DNA of 64,000 nt from Immundisolibacter sp049322795 (GCA_049322795.1 JBMOQH010000008.1:124001-188000), one strand, 5' to 3'; numbered from the stretch's first letter, positions 46,844-56,685 are shown. Notes: generated by a model from the sequence alone, not told the origin. Made by a program: numbers and translations.

Positions 46844-47584
46844 ATGAGCCTCCCGCCGCCATCCGCCCAAGCAACCGATCCGCTGGCCGCCGCCCTGGCA
46901 CAGGTCGAGCAGCGGCAGGTGCGGGCGCTGCTGCCGGCCGGCACGCAAGGCCTCGTGGTGCAGGTCACGCGCCATTGGCCGGCGGTGGATCTCGGTCTTT
47001 CGGATCCGCGTGCCTGGTCGGTGGTGATGGGTGGCTCCGGGGAGGCGGATGCCGCCATCCAGCTGCGCGGCGATCCGCTCGCCTGGCCGCTGGCGAGCGA
47101 CAGCGCCGCGGTGGTGATCCTGCTGCATGCCCTGGAGCGGGTGGCCGATCCGACGCCCGTGCTGGCCGAGGCCGAGCGGGTCCTGATGCCGTTCGGCCGT
47201 CTGCTGGTGGCGGGCTTCAACCCCTGGAGCCTGTGCGGCCTGCGCGGCCTCGCCGAGCGCTTTGGCCATCACTCGCGCGACTGGTGGCCGCAGCACCTGC
47301 GCTCGGTGGGTGAGCTGCGGCAACTGCTCGGCCGCCTGCCGATGCAGGTGGAGGACGTGACGACGGCGTTCTTCCGGGTGCCGCTCGACCGGCAATGGGT
47401 GCTGCGCAACACGCAGCTAATGGAGCGCATCGGCCCGCGCCTGCTGCCGCGCAGCGGCGGTCTGTATTGCCTTGCCGCCAGCAAGCGGCGCTTTGCCGTG
47501 CGCCCGCTGCGCCTGCGCTGGCAGCGCCTGCCGGCCTACGTGGCGCCGAGCGCGCGCATTCCGGCCGGCCGGGCGGCGGCGTGA
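46844..47584 (+). CDS. yafS: SAM-dependent methyltransferase, YafS-like
   Basis: 246 residues, a class I methyltransferase-like fold: VILLHALERVADPTPVLAEAERVLMPFGRLLVAGFNPWSLCGLR. The glycine-rich SAM loop at the N-terminal end is degenerate (VVMGGSGEADAAI), so activity is uncertain. The position directly before rnhA and dnaQ is the same as yafS in E. coli, which supports the call. Its stop overlaps the rnhA GTG start. About 180 bp before the gene, between the repeat element and the ATG, hold nothing recognised. Confidence 0.78.
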   Translation: MSLPPPSAQATDPLAAALAQVEQRQVRALLPAGTQGLVVQVTRHWPAVDLGLSDPRAWSVVMGGSGEADAAIQLRGDPLAWPLASDSAAVVILLHALERVADPTPVLAEAERVLMPFGRLLVAGFNPWSLCGLRGLAERFGHHSRDWWPQHLRSVGELRQLLGRLPMQVEDVTTAFFRVPLDRQWVLRNTQLMERIGPRLLPRSGGLYCLAASKRRFAVRPLRLRWQRLPAYVAPSARIPAGRAAA

Positions 47585-48024
47585 GCCGGCCGGTGGAGAT
47601 CTATGCCGACGGCGCCTGCCGCGGCAATCCCGGGCCGGGCGGCTGGGGCGTGCTGCTGCGTTACGGCGAGCAGGAACGCGAGCTGTGGGGCGGCGAGCCC
47701 GCCACCACCAACAACCGCATGGAGTTGACGGCGGTGATCCGCGCGCTCGAGGTGCTGCAGCGGCCGAGCCGGCTGCACATCGTCACCGACTCGCAGTACG
47801 TGCTGCACGGTGTCACCCAGTGGCTGGCTGGCTGGAAGCGCCGTAACTGGCGCACGGCCGATGGCAAGCCGGTGAAGAATCGTGAGCTATGGGAGCGGCT
47901 CGACACCCTGCTGGCCGCGCACGAGGCGGAGTGGACCTGGGTGCGCGGCCACACCGGCCACCCCGAGAACGAGCGCGCCGACGCGCTTGCCAACCGCGGC
48001 ATCGACGAGCTGGGGGCACGCTGA
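47581..48024 (+). CDS. rnhA: Ribonuclease HI
   Basis: Degrades the RNA strand of RNA-DNA hybrids. 147 residues. Catalytic residues fall at the same numbers as in E. coli: Asp10 (IYADGACRGNPGPGGW), Glu48 (NNRMELTA), Asp70 (IVTDSQYV), His124 (RGHTGH) and Asp134 (ERADALA). GTG start overlapping the upstream stop; the stop overlaps the dnaQ ATG (TGATG). Confidence 0.97.
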   Translation: MSRPVEIYADGACRGNPGPGGWGVLLRYGEQERELWGGEPATTNNRMELTAVIRALEVLQRPSRLHIVTDSQYVLHGVTQWLAGWKRRNWRTADGKPVKNRELWERLDTLLAAHEAEWTWVRGHTGHPENERADALANRGIDELGAR

Positions 48025-48746
48025 TGCGGCAGGTCGTTCTGGACACGGAAACCACAGGCCTGTCGGCGGCCGAAGGCCACCGGGTCATCGAAATCGGCGC
48101 GGTGGAGCTGCTCAACCGGCGCCTGACCGGCAAGCACTTCCACCACTACCTGCAGCCGGACCGGGCCATCGACCCCGGTGCCGAGCAGGTGCACGGCATC
48201 AGCAACGAGTTCCTGGCCGACAAGCCGCGCTTTGCCGATGTGGCCGCGCAGTTCGTGGAGTTCATTGCCGGCGCCGAGCTCATCATCCACAACGCGCCCT
48301 TCGACGTCGGCTTCCTGAACGCCGAGCTGGCGCGCCTGGGCGCCGAGGCCGGCAGCATCGAGGCGCGGTGCGACGTGCTCGACACGCTCGCCCTGGCGCG
48401 GCGTCTGCACCCCGGCCAGCGCAACACGCTGGATGCACTGTGCAAGCGCTACGGCGTGGACAACTCCGGGCGCAGCCTGCACGGCGCGCTGCTGGATGCA
48501 CAAATCCTGGCCGACGTGTACCTGGTCATGACCGGCGGGCAGGTCACGCTGCTGCTGGGCGACGACGCGGCCGCGGACGGCAGCGCGCTTGACGCGGCTC
48601 CGATCCGGGTGCGCGCCGACCGTCCGCCGCTGCGCATGATCGCACCGACGGCCGACGAACTGGCCGCGCACCTGGTGCGCCTGAAAGCCATCGACAAGGC
48701 CAGCGGTGGGCGCTGCCTGTGGCCGCCGGCCGACGGCGAATCCTGA
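48024..48746 (+). CDS. dnaQ: DNA polymerase III epsilon subunit (proofreading exonuclease)
   Basis: 240 residues. Exo I VLDTETTGL (Asp7, Glu9), Exo II HNAPFDVGFLN and Exo III SLHGALLDAQILADVY (HxAxxD). QVHGISNEFL and LDTLALARRLHPGQRNTLDALC are also typical. The C-terminal segment should contact the polymerase alpha subunit. Overlaps rnhA by one base. Confidence 0.96.
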   Translation: MRQVVLDTETTGLSAAEGHRVIEIGAVELLNRRLTGKHFHHYLQPDRAIDPGAEQVHGISNEFLADKPRFADVAAQFVEFIAGAELIIHNAPFDVGFLNAELARLGAEAGSIEARCDVLDTLALARRLHPGQRNTLDALCKRYGVDNSGRSLHGALLDAQILADVYLVMTGGQVTLLLGDDAAADGSALDAAPIRVRADRPPLRMIAPTADELAAHLVRLKAIDKASGGRCLWPPADGES

Positions 48747-48810
48747 CCGGTCGGCAGGTAAACTTCGCGCCGGAAATTCCGATCAACCAACACCCCGAAC
48801 AGGTAGATCC

Positions 48811-49839
48811 ATGAGCAAGGCCTTCTCGATTCGAGTGCAGCAATCCGGCGCCGAGTATTCCTGCGCCGCGGACGATACGGTGCTGCGCGCCGGCCTGCGG
48901 GCGGGTCTGGGTCTGTCGTACGAGTGCAACGTCGGCAGCTGCGGCACCTGCAAGTTCGAGGTGGTGGAAGGCGAGGTGCGCAGCCTGTGGGAGGAGGCGC
49001 CGGGCCTGAACCCGCGCGACCGCCAGCGTGGCCGGCTGCTCGGCTGCCAGTGCGTGCCGATGAGCGACTGCGTGATCAAGCCGATGATGATGGACGATCA
49101 GTTCATCCCCACGGACACGCCGCGGCGCTTCGACGGCGAGCTGGTCGCCATCCGCGACCTGACGCACGACATTCGCGAGTTCGTGTTCAAGGACGGCCAG
49201 GCGGCCGGCTTTCGGCCCGGCCAGTACGCGTTGCTGCACCTGCCGGGTGTGCAGGGACCGCGCGCGTACTCCATGTCCAACATCCGCAATGTCGACGGGC
49301 GCTGGGAATTCATCATCCGCAAGGTGCCGAACGGCGCCGGCACGGCGGCGCTGTTCGAGCTGAAAGTCGGCGACCGCATCGAGATTGACGGCCCGTACGG
49401 TCTGGCCTACCTGCGCACCGAGGTCAAGCGCACGGTGGTGTGCATCGGTGGCGGTTCGGGCCTGGCGCCGATGCTGTCGATCGCCCGTGGCCTGGTGGCC
49501 GAGCCCGGCATGCAGGACGTGAACCTGAAGTTCTTCTACGGTGCTCGCGCCCCGCGCGACCTGTGCGGCGAGGAGGAGCTGAAGGCGCTGCCGGGCTTCG
49601 GCGACCGCATCCAGTTCCTGCCGGCGCTGTCCGATCTGGACGCGGCCAAGGCAGACGGCTGGACCGGCCTCACCGGCTTCATCCACGAGCAGGTGAAGGC
49701 GACCATCCCGGCCGATCAGTTGCAGGAGTGCGAGTTCTACACCTGCGGCCCGCCGGTGATGATCAACGCCGTCATGCAGATGCTGGGCGGCGAGCTCAAG
49801 GTTCCGCCGGACCGCGTGCACTACGACAGTTTCGTTTGA
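48811..49839 (+). CDS. Ferredoxin-NAD(P)H reductase, oxygenase-reductase / glucoseen-reductase type
   Basis: 342 residues with three domains: an N-terminal plant-type [2Fe-2S] ferredoxin (Cys39, Cys44, Cys47, Cys79), an FAD barrel (RPGQYALLHL, RAYSMSN) and an NAD(P) domain (CIGGGSGLAPMLSI, FFYGARAPRDL, YTCGPPVM). Members are named CDP-6-deoxy-glucoseen reductase, or serve as reductases of phenol and toluene oxygenases. It could supply the window's two Rieske oxygenases, which lack a dedicated reductase nearby, but its neighbours are housekeeping genes. ATG at 48811. Confidence 0.82.
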   Translation: MSKAFSIRVQQSGAEYSCAADDTVLRAGLRAGLGLSYECNVGSCGTCKFEVVEGEVRSLWEEAPGLNPRDRQRGRLLGCQCVPMSDCVIKPMMMDDQFIPTDTPRRFDGELVAIRDLTHDIREFVFKDGQAAGFRPGQYALLHLPGVQGPRAYSMSNIRNVDGRWEFIIRKVPNGAGTAALFELKVGDRIEIDGPYGLAYLRTEVKRTVVCIGGGSGLAPMLSIARGLVAEPGMQDVNLKFFYGARAPRDLCGEEELKALPGFGDRIQFLPALSDLDAAKADGWTGLTGFIHEQVKATIPADQLQECEFYTCGPPVMINAVMQMLGGELKVPPDRVHYDSFV

Positions 49840-49842
49840 GGG

Positions 49843-52800
49843 CTAGCCCGCTCGCGGCCGCGCCTGGGCCTGCGCGCGCGGCCGCAGGCGCTCCAGCAGG
49901 GCCTCGCAGGCATCAAGGCGCCCCTGCACCGTGTCGGTGTGCACGGTCGCGACCAGTTTGCTGCGCCCATCGAAGCGGTACACCCTGGGTTCGCTGCGGA
50001 TCAGCGTCAGCAGCGCCTCGACGTCGATGGCCGGCTGCTCGGCGAAGCCGATGGTGAAGCCGTGCTCACCGCCGCTGATGGCGGTGACGCCGAGCGCGCG
50101 CGCCAGCACGCGCAGCCGCGCCTGGGCGAACAGCAGCCCGGCCTGCGCCGGCAGCGAGCCGAAGCGGTCCACCAGCTCCACCTGCAAGTCCTCGATGGCC
50201 GGCAGATCGGCCGCCCCGGCGACGCGCTTGTACAGCACCAGCCGCTGGTGCACGTCGGACACGTAGTCGTTCGGCAGCAGCGCCGCGCCGCCGAGCTTGA
50301 TGTCGAGCTCGTGGTGCACGGCGGCGTCGAAGTCCGGCGTGCGCCCGGCGCGGATGTCGCGCACGGCGCGTTCCAGCAGCTCGTTGAACAGCGTGAAGCC
50401 GATTTCCTGGATATGGCCGGTCTGCTCGTCGCCCAGCAGCTCGCCGGCGCCGCGGATTTCCATGTCGTGGCTGGCGAGCGTGAAGCCGATGCCGAGCTCG
50501 CCCAGCGACTCGATGGCTTCCAGACGCTTGAGCGCGTCGCCCTTGAGCGCCTCGCGGCTCGGCACCATCAGGTACGCATACGCCTGGTGGTGCGAGCGCC
50601 CGACCCGTCCGCGCAGCTGGTGCAGCTGCGCGAGGCCGAGGTTGTCGGCGCGGTCGATGATGATGGTGTTGGCGGTCGGCACGTCGATGCCGCTCTCGAC
50701 GATGGTGGTGCACACCAGCAGGTTGAAGCGGCGGTGGTGGAAGTCGGCCATGATGCGTTCGAGCTCGCGCTCGGGCATCTGGCCGTGCGCCACGCGCAGC
50801 GCCGCTTCCGGCAGCAGCTGGCGCAGGTCGTGCGCCACGCGCTCGATGGTCTCGACCTTGTTGTGCAGGAAGTACACCTGCCCGCCGCGCTTGAACTCGC
50901 GCAGGCACGCCTCGCGCACCAGCTCGCCGTCGTAGGGCCGCACGAAGGTCTTGACCGCCATGCGCCGCGGCGGCGGCGTGGCGATGATGGACAGATCGCG
51001 CAGGCCCGACATGGCGAGGCTCAGCGTGCGCGGGATGGGCGTGGCGGTGAGCGTCAGCACGTCCACCTCGGCGCGCAGCGCCTTGAAGGCCTCCTTCTGC
51101 TTGACGCCGAAGCGGTGCTCCTCGTCGATGATCAGGAGGCCCAGGCGCTGGAACGCGACGTCCTTTTGCAGCAGGCGATGGGTGCCGATGACGATGTCGA
51201 CCTGCCCCGCGGCCACCTGCGCCAGGATCTGCTGCTGCTCGGCCTTCGATTCGAAGCGCGTCAGCGCCGCCACGCGCAGCGGCCAGTCGGCCAGGCGGTT
51301 GCGGAAGGTCTCGGCGTGCTGCTGGGCGAGCAGCGTGGTCGGCACCAGCACGGCCACCTGCTGCCCGGCGTGCGCCGCGACGAATGCGGCACGCACGGCG
51401 ACTTCGGTCTTGCCGAAACCGACATCGCCGCACACCACGCGGTCCATGGGTTTCTCGGCGGCGAGATCGCCCAGCACCTCGGCGATGGCGCGCGCCTGAT
51501 CGGGCGTTTCCTCGAACGGAAAACTGGCCGCGAAACGCGCGTAGTCGTCCGGCAGCGGGATGGCGTGCCCGCCGCGGGCGGCGCGCTTGGCGTAGATGGC
51601 CAGCAGCTCGGCGGCGGCGTCGCGCACCTGCTCGCGCGCCTTGCGTTGCGCGCGCTGCCAGTCGCCGCTGCCGAGCTTGTGCAGCGGCGCGTGCGTGGCG
51701 TCGGCGCCGGTGTAGCGGTGCACCAGTTCGAGGCTGCCGACCGGCACGTAAATCTTGGCCCGCTCGGCGTATTCGAGCGCCAGGTACTCGCCGGCGCTGC
51801 CGCCGACGTCGAGCGTTTCGAGCCCCAGATACCGCCCGACGCCATGCTCGATGTGCACCACCGGATCGCCCGGCGCGAGCTCGGTGAGGTTGCGGATCAC
51901 CGCCTCGGGATCGGTCTCGCGCCGCTCGCGCCGGCGCTGCTGCACCACGTGCTCGCCGTAGATCTGGCTCTCGGCGACGATGGCGATGCCGGCCCCCGGC
52001 AGCAGCAGGCCGTCGTCCACCGGCGCCACGGCGATCGCCAGACGCGCGTCCGTGGCCAGAAACTGCGGCCAGTCGTCCAGCACCTGCACGCCGATGCGCT
52101 GTCGGGCCAGCATCTCGCGCAGCGTCTCGCGCCGGCCAAGGCTCTCGGCGGCGATCAGCGTGCGCCCGGCAAAGCCGGCGACGAAGTCCTCCAGCGCCGC
52201 CAGCGGCCGGGCGGCGCGGCTGTCGACCGGCAGCGCCGGCGCGGCGGCCACTGGCAGCGCGTGCTCGTCCGGCGATTGCCGCAGCGCCACCTGCGCAAAA
52301 CGCTTGATGGCGGCGAACACCGCGCCCGGTTCCAGATACAGCTCGCCGGGTGGCAGGGGCGGGTAGTCGCGCGCGATCTCCCGCGCGCCGAAACGCTCGC
52401 GCACCGTGGCCCAAAAGGCGTCGCCCGCCGCCGGGCAGCCTTCCTGCCAGGCGATCAGCGTGCCGGGCGGCAGGTAGTCGAACAGCGTGGCGGTGGCGTC
52501 GAAAAACAGCGGCAGGTAGAACTCGATGCCGGCCGGCGGACGCCCGGCCTGCAGCTCCCGGTACAGCGTCGAGCGCGCCGGGTTGGCCTCGAACACCTGC
52601 ATGTAGCGCTGGTAGAAACACTCGATGGCCGCCGTGTTGAGCGGAAACTCGCGCCCGGGCAGCAGGTCGATGCCGGGCAGGCTCTCCTGCGAGCGCTGGC
52701 TGTCCGGGTCGAAGCGGCGGATGGAATCGACCTCGTCGTCGAACAGCTCCACCCGAAACGGCGCGTCGCTGCCCATCGGGAACAGGTCCAGCAGCCCGCC

Positions 52801-53325
52801 GCGCACCGCGAACTCGCCGTGTTCCATCACCTGGTTGACGGCGGTATAGCCGGCGCGGACGAGGCGCTCGCGCATGTCGGCGAGGTTCAGGCGCTCGCCG
52901 CGCGCCAGGTGCAGGCTGTAGGCATCCAGATACGTCTGCGGCGGCAGGCGCTGCATCAGCGTCGCCATCGGCACGATCAGCACGCCGCGCTCGAGCCGCG
53001 GCAGGCGGTGCAGCGCCGCCAGACGCTCGGAGACGAGGTCCTGATGCGGCGAGAAGGCGTCGTAGGGCAGGGTTTCCCAGTCCGGGAAGCTCAGCACCGG
53101 CAGCGCGCCGCCGGCGAAGAACGGAATCTCGCGCTCGAGCCGCTCGGCGGCCGGCGTGTCGGCGGCCACCACCAGCAGCGGACCCGGTGCGGCCAGCGCG
53201 GCTTCGGCCAGAGCGAGCGCCTGACTGGCGCCGGCAAGGCCGGTCCAGTCGAGTCGCTCGCCGGGTCGGGGCGGCCGCGGTGGGTCCAGCAGGGCAGGGG
53301 GGGCGGCGGTCCGGGCGGTGTTCAT
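49843..53325 (-). CDS. mfd: Transcription-repair coupling factor Mfd
   Basis: Removes stalled RNA polymerase at DNA damage and recruits UvrA. 1160 residues, full length. The N-terminal UvrB-like region has LSFPDWETLPYDAFSPHQD; the RNA-polymerase-interaction region includes VVHIEHGVGRYLGLETL; the translocase motor has VVCGDVGFGKTEVAVRAAF (Walker A), LIIDEEHRFG (Walker B), TLTATPIPRTL and the helicase QLRGRVGRSHHQAYAYL. It converges with the reductase gene with only three bases between the stops, and is divergent from the uracil-DNA glycosylase. Confidence 0.97.
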   Translation of the reverse strand: MNTARTAAPPALLDPPRPPRPGERLDWTGLAGASQALALAEAALAAPGPLLVVAADTPAAERLEREIPFFAGGALPVLSFPDWETLPYDAFSPHQDLVSERLAALHRLPRLERGVLIVPMATLMQRLPPQTYLDAYSLHLARGERLNLADMRERLVRAGYTAVNQVMEHGEFAVRGGLLDLFPMGSDAPFRVELFDDEVDSIRRFDPDSQRSQESLPGIDLLPGREFPLNTAAIECFYQRYMQVFEANPARSTLYRELQAGRPPAGIEFYLPLFFDATATLFDYLPPGTLIAWQEGCPAAGDAFWATVRERFGAREIARDYPPLPPGELYLEPGAVFAAIKRFAQVALRQSPDEHALPVAAAPALPVDSRAARPLAALEDFVAGFAGRTLIAAESLGRRETLREMLARQRIGVQVLDDWPQFLATDARLAIAVAPVDDGLLLPGAGIAIVAESQIYGEHVVQQRRRERRETDPEAVIRNLTELAPGDPVVHIEHGVGRYLGLETLDVGGSAGEYLALEYAERAKIYVPVGSLELVHRYTGADATHAPLHKLGSGDWQRAQRKAREQVRDAAAELLAIYAKRAARGGHAIPLPDDYARFAASFPFEETPDQARAIAEVLGDLAAEKPMDRVVCGDVGFGKTEVAVRAAFVAAHAGQQVAVLVPTTLLAQQHAETFRNRLADWPLRVAALTRFESKAEQQQILAQVAAGQVDIVIGTHRLLQKDVAFQRLGLLIIDEEHRFGVKQKEAFKALRAEVDVLTLTATPIPRTLSLAMSGLRDLSIIATPPPRRMAVKTFVRPYDGELVREACLREFKRGGQVYFLHNKVETIERVAHDLRQLLPEAALRVAHGQMPERELERIMADFHHRRFNLLVCTTIVESGIDVPTANTIIIDRADNLGLAQLHQLRGRVGRSHHQAYAYLMVPSREALKGDALKRLEAIESLGELGIGFTLASHDMEIRGAGELLGDEQTGHIQEIGFTLFNELLERAVRDIRAGRTPDFDAAVHHELDIKLGGAALLPNDYVSDVHQRLVLYKRVAGAADLPAIEDLQVELVDRFGSLPAQAGLLFAQARLRVLARALGVTAISGGEHGFTIGFAEQPAIDVEALLTLIRSEPRVYRFDGRSKLVATVHTDTVQGRLDACEALLERLRPRAQAQARPRAG

Positions 53326-53371
53326 GCGGGCGCTATTATAGGCAGCGTCGTTTGAGCCCCGGTTTTGCTAA

Positions 53372-54175
53372 ATGCCCGTCACCCCGCGTCAGGCCGCCTA
53401 TTTGCACGCTCTGGGCGTGACGCGTTACGAGCGGCGGGACGTGCCGGAGACAGCGCCGGCAACGGCGATTGCCGAAGCGGTCGAATCCGAACCCCCCCTG
53501 GCTGCGCCGGCCCCACCGCAGGTTCGCGACGCGCCTTCTGTCAAGCCGCCGGCGATGCCTGCCGTGGCGCCGCCGGCCCAGCCCGCTGCCACCGACCCCG
53601 CCGCCGCCTGGTCCGTGCTCACCGCGCAGATCGCCGCCTGCACCGCCTGTGGCCTCAGCCGCACGCGCACGCACACCGTGCCCGGCGTGGGCGACCGCCG
53701 GGCCGACTGGCTGATCATCGGCGAGGCGCCGGGCGCGGAAGAGGACGCCCGCGGCGAGCCCTTTGTCGGCCGCGCCGGCAAGCTGCTCGACGCCATGCTG
53801 CGGGCGGTGGGTCTGGACCGCAGCCGGGGCGTCTACATCACCAACATCGTCAAGTGCCGGCCGCCCAACAACCGCGACCCGGCACCGGACGAAGCCGCCG
53901 CCTGCGCGGGTTTTCTCGAGCGGCAGATCGCGTTGATCAATCCGAAGCTCATCCTCGCCGTCGGCAAGGTGGCGGCGCACAACTTGCTCGGCAGCGAGGA
54001 GCCCATCGGCCGCCTGCGCGGCCAGGTGTGGCACTGGCGTGGCACCGATCTGCCCGTCGTGGCGACTTATCACCCGGCCTATCTGCTGCGCTCGCCGGTG
54101 GAAAAACGCAAGGCCTGGGACGACCTGTGCCTGGCGCAGGACGTCTATCGTCAGCGCAGCGGAACCGGCGCCTGA
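53372..54175 (+). CDS. Uracil-DNA glycosylase, family 4 (Fe-S)
   Basis: 267 residues: an N-terminal extension starting TPRQAAYLHALGVTRYERR with an Ala/Pro-rich linker to about residue 75, then the catalytic domain. Four cysteines suited to a [4Fe-4S] cluster are in AACTACGLSRTRT, VKCRPPN and AACAGF. Active-site motifs are GEAPGAEEDARGEPFVGRAG and ATYHPAYLLR. Removes uracil from DNA. It is near mfd, and its stop overlaps the rimI ATG (TGATG). Confidence 0.92.
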   Translation: MPVTPRQAAYLHALGVTRYERRDVPETAPATAIAEAVESEPPLAAPAPPQVRDAPSVKPPAMPAVAPPAQPAATDPAAAWSVLTAQIAACTACGLSRTRTHTVPGVGDRRADWLIIGEAPGAEEDARGEPFVGRAGKLLDAMLRAVGLDRSRGVYITNIVKCRPPNNRDPAPDEAAACAGFLERQIALINPKLILAVGKVAAHNLLGSEEPIGRLRGQVWHWRGTDLPVVATYHPAYLLRSPVEKRKAWDDLCLAQDVYRQRSGTGA

Positions 54176-54663
54176 TGGCCGCGCGCCTGCCCGATCCGGC
54201 CGGCGGCGTGATCGCGCTGCGCGCCATGGCGCCCGCCGACGTGCCGGCCGTGGCGGTCATCGAACACGCGGTCTATCCGGCGCCGCAGGCCTGGTCGGAG
54301 GGCATTTTTCGCGACTGCCTGCGCGTCGGCTATCTGTGCCGAGTGCTGGAGGTGGACGGCGCGCTGGCCGGCTACGGCATCCTGTCGATCGCCGCCGGCG
54401 AGGCGCATCTGCTGAATGTGTGCGTCGCGCCGGCCGCCCAGGGGCGCGGGCTCGGCCGCCAGCTGGTCGATCATTTCCTCGATCTCGCCGACCGCTACAA
54501 GGCGCACACGGTGTATCTGGAAGTGCGGCCGTCCAACACGGTGGCGCGGGCGCTTTACAAATCGCTTGGGTTCCGGCGCATCGGCGTGCGAAAATCCTAT
54601 TACCCGGCGGCGCCCGGCGAGGCGCGTGAAGACGCCCTGCAGCTCGCCCGGGACATTGCCTGA
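54175..54663 (+). CDS. rimI: Ribosomal protein S18-alanine N-acetyltransferase RimI
   Basis: GNAT acetyltransferase of 162 residues. Acetyl-CoA loop VAPAAQGRGLGRQLVDHFL, then VYLEVRPSNTVARALYKSLGFRRIGVRKSYYP, the RimI hallmark. Starts within the stop of the glycosylase gene; the ATG gives a normal short N-terminus. Confidence 0.9.
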   Translation: MAARLPDPAGGVIALRAMAPADVPAVAVIEHAVYPAPQAWSEGIFRDCLRVGYLCRVLEVDGALAGYGILSIAAGEAHLLNVCVAPAAQGRGLGRQLVDHFLDLADRYKAHTVYLEVRPSNTVARALYKSLGFRRIGVRKSYYPAAPGEAREDALQLARDIA

Positions 54664-54735
54664 GCGCCGCGCCGTCCCCATCTACCGCTCATCCTTCCGT
54701 TTGCTGGCGACCGCGTCGCCGGTGTTGATCCCTGC

Positions 54736-56322
54736 ATGACCGAACTCAACCGCGAGGTCGCCGCCCGGCGCACCTTCGCCATCATTTCGCATCCCGACGC
54801 GGGCAAGACCACGCTCACGGAAAAGCTGCTGCTGTACGGCGGCGCCATCCAGCTGGCCGGCACCGTCAAGGGGCGCAAGGCGGCGCGCCACGCCACCTCG
54901 GACTGGATGGCGCTGGAAAAGGAGCGCGGCATCTCGGTGACCTCGTCCGTGATGCAGTTCCCGTACCGGGACTGCGTGATGAACCTGCTGGACACGCCCG
55001 GCCACGCCGACTTCTCGGAAGACACCTACCGCACGCTGACGGCGGTCGACTCGTGCCTGATGGTGATCGACGCCGCACGCGGCGTGGAGGAACGCACCAT
55101 CAAGCTGATGGAGGTGTGCCGCCTGCGCGACACGCCGATCATCACCTTCGTCAACAAGCTGGACCGCGAGGGCCGCGAGCCGGTCGAGCTGCTGGACGAA
55201 ATCGAGTCCGTGCTCGGCGTCGCCTGCGCGCCGGTGAGCTGGCCGATCGGCATGGGTCAGCGCCTGAAGGGCATCGTCGATCTGGTCGGCGGCCGCGTGC
55301 GGCTGTTCGTCGGCGCCCGTCACGGCGAGCGGGCGGATGCCGGCGCGGTGCTGGACAGTCTCGACGACCCGCGCCTGCTCGAGCACCTGGACGCGCCCGA
55401 TCTGGCGGCGCTCCGGGACGAGATCGAGCTGGTGCAAGGCGCCTGCGCGCCGTTCGATCTGGACCTTTACCGCGCCGGGCGGCAGACGCCGGTGTTCTTC
55501 GGCTCCGCCATCCACAACTTCGGCGTGCAGGAACTGCTGGACGCCGTGGTGGCCTACGCGCCGCCGCCGGCTGCCCGTGCGGCGCAGGAACGCACCGTGG
55601 CGCCGGACGAGCCGGCGTTCACCGGTTTCGTGTTCAAGATCCAGGCGAACATGGACCCGCAGCATCGCGACCGGGTGGCGTTCTTTCGCGTCTGTTCGGG
55701 CGCCTACGAGCGCGGCATCCGCGTGCGCCACGTGCGCATCGGCCGCGACCAGCAGCTGGCGAACGCCATCACCTTCATGGCCGGCGAGCGCGAGGGCGCC
55801 GAACGCGCCGTGGCCGGCGACATCATCGGCATCCACAACCACGGCACGGTGCGCATCGGCGACACCTTCACGCAGGGCGAGAGCCTGCGCTACACCGGCA
55901 TCCCGGACTTCGCCCCGGAGCTGTTCCGCCGCGCCCAGCTGCGCGACCCGCTCCGCCTCAAGGCGCTGCTCAAGGGCCTGGAGCAGCTGTCTGAGGAAGG
56001 CGCCACGCAGCTGTTTCGCCCGCTCGGCAACAACGACCTCATCCTGGGCGCGGTGGGCGTGCTGCAGTTCGAGGTGGCGGCGTATCGCCTGAAACACGAG
56101 TACGGCGTCGAGGCCAGCTTCGAGCCGGTCAACGTCGTCACCTGCCGCTGGGTGCACGGTGACGACCCGAAGAAGCTCGACGAATTCCAGCGCCGCGCCG
56201 AGGCCAACCTGGCGCGCGACGGCAACGGCGAGCTGGTGTACCTGGCGCCGACGCGCGTGAACCTCAACCTCACCGTGGAGCGCTGGCCGGACTTGCGCTT
56301 CCTGGCCACGCGCGAGCATTGA
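54736..56322 (+). CDS. prfC: Peptide chain release factor 3
   Basis: GTPase that removes RF1 and RF2 from the ribosome after peptide release. 528 residues. G1 SHPDAGKTTLTEKLL, KGRKAARHATSDWM and GISVTSSVMQF (switch region), G3 DTPGHADFSEDTYR, and G4 NKLDREGREP; domain II shows PVFFGSAIHNFGV and FVFKIQANMDPQHRDRV. ATG start 73 bp after rimI. Confidence 0.96.
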   Translation: MTELNREVAARRTFAIISHPDAGKTTLTEKLLLYGGAIQLAGTVKGRKAARHATSDWMALEKERGISVTSSVMQFPYRDCVMNLLDTPGHADFSEDTYRTLTAVDSCLMVIDAARGVEERTIKLMEVCRLRDTPIITFVNKLDREGREPVELLDEIESVLGVACAPVSWPIGMGQRLKGIVDLVGGRVRLFVGARHGERADAGAVLDSLDDPRLLEHLDAPDLAALRDEIELVQGACAPFDLDLYRAGRQTPVFFGSAIHNFGVQELLDAVVAYAPPPAARAAQERTVAPDEPAFTGFVFKIQANMDPQHRDRVAFFRVCSGAYERGIRVRHVRIGRDQQLANAITFMAGEREGAERAVAGDIIGIHNHGTVRIGDTFTQGESLRYTGIPDFAPELFRRAQLRDPLRLKALLKGLEQLSEEGATQLFRPLGNNDLILGAVGVLQFEVAAYRLKHEYGVEASFEPVNVVTCRWVHGDDPKKLDEFQRRAEANLARDGNGELVYLAPTRVNLNLTVERWPDLRFLATREH

Positions 56323-56348
56323 ATGGGTGTCGTTTGCTGACCTGATCC

Positions 56349-56580
56349 GTGGGAGGCCCGCCCTCGGGCCGAATTTCCGGTGCCTGCCACCTTCGCGGCG
56401 GGGGCGCCGCTCCCACGACACCCTGCGGTTGGGTGTGGGAGGCCCGCCCCCGGGCCGAATGCCCAGCGCAACCATTTCGCGGCGAGGGCGCCGCTCCCAC
56501 GGCCAAAGCGAGGCGTGGGAGGCCCGCCCCCGGGCCGAATGTCCAGCGCACCATTTCGCGGCGAGGGCGCCGCTCCTGCA
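56349..56580. repeat. Three REP-type hairpin pairs
   Basis: Three inverted pairs at 56349-56416, 56435-56500 and 56515-56580, each made of GTGGGAG + GGCCCG-(CCCT or CCCC)-CGGGCC + GAA and then TTC + GCGGCG-RGGG-CGCCGC + CTCCCAC; the last copy is degenerate (CTCCTGC). Same family as the array at 4882-5337, but the spacers and pair spacing differ. Located between prfC and the DEAD-box helicase gene; the hairpins may affect transcript ends. Confidence 0.88.
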
Positions 56581-56685
56581 GCCTGTTTTCATACGCGATT
56601 CGGCCGCTCTTCCCGCCGATGCACTTGCGCCGTTGGCCCATACTCTGTGCCGGCGCCGCCCCGTTTTCCCCGACTGGTACACACC

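Noticed and set aside
49939..53355. Long plus-strand frame opposite mfd
   Set aside because: mfd is unmistakable on the minus strand; the plus frame is a shadow.
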